From the NCBI RefSeq assembly GCF_964266745.1, contig NZ_CAXWGX010000023.1, forward strand, positions 1-64,000: 64,000 nt of DNA, in the 5' to 3' direction. The DNA comes from Propionicimonas sp020161015 (GTDB lineage Bacteria; Actinomycetota; Actinomycetes; Propionibacteriales; Propionibacteriaceae). The notes under the pieces are model-generated. The model was not told where the DNA came from, did no database searches, and was given only the letters and a program-made list of their open reading frames with translations. A program made the translations under genes and the position numbers. Shown here piece by piece: positions 61,932-64,000 of this stretch (its first letter is position 1; each line of letters begins with the position of its first letter).

Positions 61932-64000
61932 CTAGATGAACAGCGTGGTGCGGGAGTCGGCCGCCTCGTCGAGGAAGGTGGCCACGCCACCGAACTCGAC
62001 GCCGTCCATCAGGTCGGACTCGGCGATGCCGAGCAGGTCCATGGTCATGGTGCAGGCGATGATCCGGGCGCCGCCGGACTTGGCCGAGGCGATCATCTCC
62101 TCCAGGGACGGCACGCCGTTCTTCTCCATGACCCGGTTGATCATCGCGGTGCCGGCGCCCATCATGTTCATCTTCGACAGGCTCAGGGCGTCCGCGCCGG
62201 ACGGCATCATGGCGGCGAACATGCGCTCCATGGGCTCCCGATCGCGCTTGGGCGGGTTCTTCACCCGCAGGGCGTTGAGCCCCCAGAAGGTGAAGAACAT
62301 CGACACGTCCTCGCCCATGGCCAGGGCGCCGTTGGCGATGATGAACGACGCGATCAGCTTGTCGAGGTCACCGGAGAACACGACGAACGACGTCTTCGCC
62401 CGTCCGGCCGGCATCGACGGCGGGACCTCCGCCGACAGTGCGCCCGCGGCGCCCTTGCGGAACAGCGCCTCGTAGCCGGGGCCCTTCGGGGTGAGCTCGA
62501 CGAGCTGGTGCCCGTTGCGCCGCGCCCACGCGGGGGCGTCCTTGCCGAAGCCGGGATCGGACACGTTCACCAGGATCTCGTCGCCCGGGTTCAGGGCGCC
62601 CATCTTCTCCGTGAGCCTCAGGATCGGGCCGGGGCAGGCCAGCCCCGCGCAGTCGAGGTCGACGCGGACGCCGGTCCCGGGCCGCTCGAGGGCCTTCAGC
62701 GACTCGCGCTCGGCGTAGTTCTCCACCGGCGCGGGGGCGTGGTCCTCGGTGTCGAGGTCGTGCCACAGGCGGAAGGTGGTGGACCCGCCGGAGAGGGTGG
62801 CGACGTCGGCGAATCCGCGCTGCACGAGCGCCCGCTGGGCGAGGTAGCTGCGGAAGCCGACCGCGCAGTACAGGCGCAGCGGGACTCCCCGGTCCCAGTC
62901 CGTGCAGGCGCTGCGCAGCGTCCCGAGCGGCACGTTCTCCGCGCCCGGGATGTGCCAGATCGCGTACTCCTCCGGCGTACGGACGTCGATGATCCGCGCG
63001 CCCTCGGTGCTGGCCGGGTAGTCCTGGGCGTACCACAGCCGGAGGTCGCCGCGGATGGTGTTGGACGCGACGAAGCCGACCATGTTGATCGGATCCTTCG
63101 CCGAGCCGAACGGCGGGGCGTAGGCGAGCTCGTACTCCTCGAGATCGAACACCGTCGAGCCGTTGCGGATGGCCGCGGCGAGGATGTCGAGGCGCTTGTC
63201 GACGCCGTCGAAGCCGGTGGCCTGGCCGCCGAGCAGGCGTCCGGTGGTGGGATCGAAGAGCACCTTGAGGTGCAGCATCGCGGTCCCGGGGTAGTAGCCG
63301 GCGTGACCGGACGGGTGGACGTGCACGACCCGGTAGGGCATCTTCGCGGCGATGAGCTGGCGCTCGGTGGCGCCGGTGCCGCCGGCCACCATGTCGAACA
63401 CCTTCACGATGGAGGTGCCCTGGGTGGAGCGGTACTCGGTGTCGCGTCCGCAGATGTTCTCCGCTGCCACGCGCGCCTGCCGGTTGGCCGGGCCGGCCAG
63501 GGGCGCCAGGTGCATGCCGGGCAGGACGGTGTGCGGCGTCTCGACAACGTCACCGGCGGCGAAGATGTCCGGGTCCGAGGTGCGCATGTGGCTGTCGACC
63601 CGGATCCCGCCGCGTTCGCCCAGCTCGATCCCGATCTCGCGGGCGAGGTCGGTACGCGGACGCACGCCCGCGGCCAGGATGACGAGGTCGGCGTCGAGGG
63701 TGGTGTGGTTGTTCAGTTCGACCCGCAGCCCGCCCTCGGGGCGGGCGGCGAAGGCCGCCACCGCGGTGGACAGGTGCAGCGACACGCCCCTCGCCTCGAG
63801 GTGGTGCTCCACCGGGACGGACATCTCGCGGTCCAGCGGCGGCAGGATCTGGTCGGCCAGTTCCACCACGTCGACCCGAGCGCCGCGGTGGGCGAGGTTC
63901 TCGGCCATCTCGAGGCCGATGTAGCCGGCGCCGACCACCACCGTGCGCAACGCGGGACGCTTGTGGTCCCTGGTGGCGGCCAGGCCCGCGTCCACGATGG
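61932..64000 (-). CDS. CoA-disulfide reductase-rhodanese-TusA-DsrE fusion, N-terminally incomplete
   Basis: At least 687 residues are in the window and the start lies to the right. Domains in order: a pyridine nucleotide-disulfide reductase body (TVVVGAGYIGLEMAENLAHR; FAAGDVV), a rhodanese domain with catalytic Cys in LYCAVGFRSYLA, a TusA sulfur-carrier domain with LDCAGLACPGPILRL, and a DsrE-like C-terminal domain (FVVFSGDLDKLIASFIIANG, then ARIIACTMTM with a likely active Cys). This fits a multifunction persulfide-handling protein that passes sulfur from CoA-persulfide or thiosulfate to the TusA and DsrE thiols. No sulfur-oxidation genes are visible in the window. Confidence 0.9.
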   Translation of the reverse strand, partial: IVDAGLAATRDHKRPALRTVVVGAGYIGLEMAENLAHRGARVDVVELADQILPPLDREMSVPVEHHLEARGVSLHLSTAVAAFAARPEGGLRVELNNHTTLDADLVILAAGVRPRTDLAREIGIELGERGGIRVDSHMRTSDPDIFAAGDVVETPHTVLPGMHLAPLAGPANRQARVAAENICGRDTEYRSTQGTSIVKVFDMVAGGTGATERQLIAAKMPYRVVHVHPSGHAGYYPGTAMLHLKVLFDPTTGRLLGGQATGFDGVDKRLDILAAAIRNGSTVFDLEEYELAYAPPFGSAKDPINMVGFVASNTIRGDLRLWYAQDYPASTEGARIIDVRTPEEYAIWHIPGAENVPLGTLRSACTDWDRGVPLRLYCAVGFRSYLAQRALVQRGFADVATLSGGSTTFRLWHDLDTEDHAPAPVENYAERESLKALERPGTGVRVDLDCAGLACPGPILRLTEKMGALNPGDEILVNVSDPGFGKDAPAWARRNGHQLVELTPKGPGYEALFRKGAAGALSAEVPPSMPAGRAKTSFVVFSGDLDKLIASFIIANGALAMGEDVSMFFTFWGLNALRVKNPPKRDREPMERMFAAMMPSGADALSLSKMNMMGAGTAMINRVMEKNGVPSLEEMIASAKSGGARIIACTMTMDLLGIAESDLMDGVEFGGVATFLDEAADSRTTLFI

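Overview
The window is high-GC, densely coded DNA from an actinobacterium. Indications are the neighbours map, glnA2 and glnE, a DprE1/DprE2 pair, a DUF6421 protein, an actinobacterial SCP2-like protein, many GTG starts, and many starts that sit 6-8 nt after a -10-like hexamer with no Shine-Dalgarno (leaderless mRNAs). Propionibacteriales or a related order is my best guess, but the sequence does not prove it. I saw no rRNA, tRNA or CRISPR array.

Layout. (1) 1-19.6 kb: an ion and stress gene block. It opens with the right end of an IS21-type element (IstB tail). Then come a KefB-like antiporter, two divergent yybP-ykoY (manganese) riboswitches, a TerC protein, a Ca/Mn-type P-type ATPase whose gene overlaps a HAD-ATPase fusion gene, PEP carboxylase, a wHTH regulator, a beta-carbonic anhydrase, and a tandem universal stress protein. 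A four-gene operon follows (old-yellow-enzyme-type reductase, E1-alpha, E1-beta, free lipoyl domain), then a CaCA cation exchanger. (2) 19.6-25.5 kb: mobile-element cargo, namely a MobF-type relaxase and a convergent HTH/PIN toxin-antitoxin pair. (3) 25.5-37.4 kb: envelope genes. These are a CPBP protease, a lipoprotein, a tandem MarR regulator, a 2597-residue sortase-anchored adhesin with 18 Ca-binding-loop repeats, and a lipoprotein polysaccharide deacetylase. (4) 37.4-64 kb: mostly ordinary chromosome. It holds a holin-like membrane protein, threonine aldolase, DUF6421, map, a SPOR-like protein, a VOC protein, glnA2, a four-gene ABC exporter operon with two adaptors, an SCP2-like protein, glnE, a GH65 phosphorylase with its beta-phosphoglucomutase, dprE1-dprE2, an APH-like kinase, a PhnP-like metallohydrolase, and a ring-cleavage-dioxygenase-like VOC protein. 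The window ends inside a CoA-disulfide reductase-rhodanese-TusA-DsrE fusion.

How the parts fit together. Region 1 handles divalent cations (Mn/Ca export) and CO2 or bicarbonate (carbonic anhydrase close to PEP carboxylase). It lies between an IS21 end and a relaxase, so it may be an acquired island; this is inference. Region 3 puts an EF-hand-rich surface protein next to wall-modifying genes. Region 4 carries glutamine synthetase control and the DprE1/E2 epimerase that makes the arabinan precursor.
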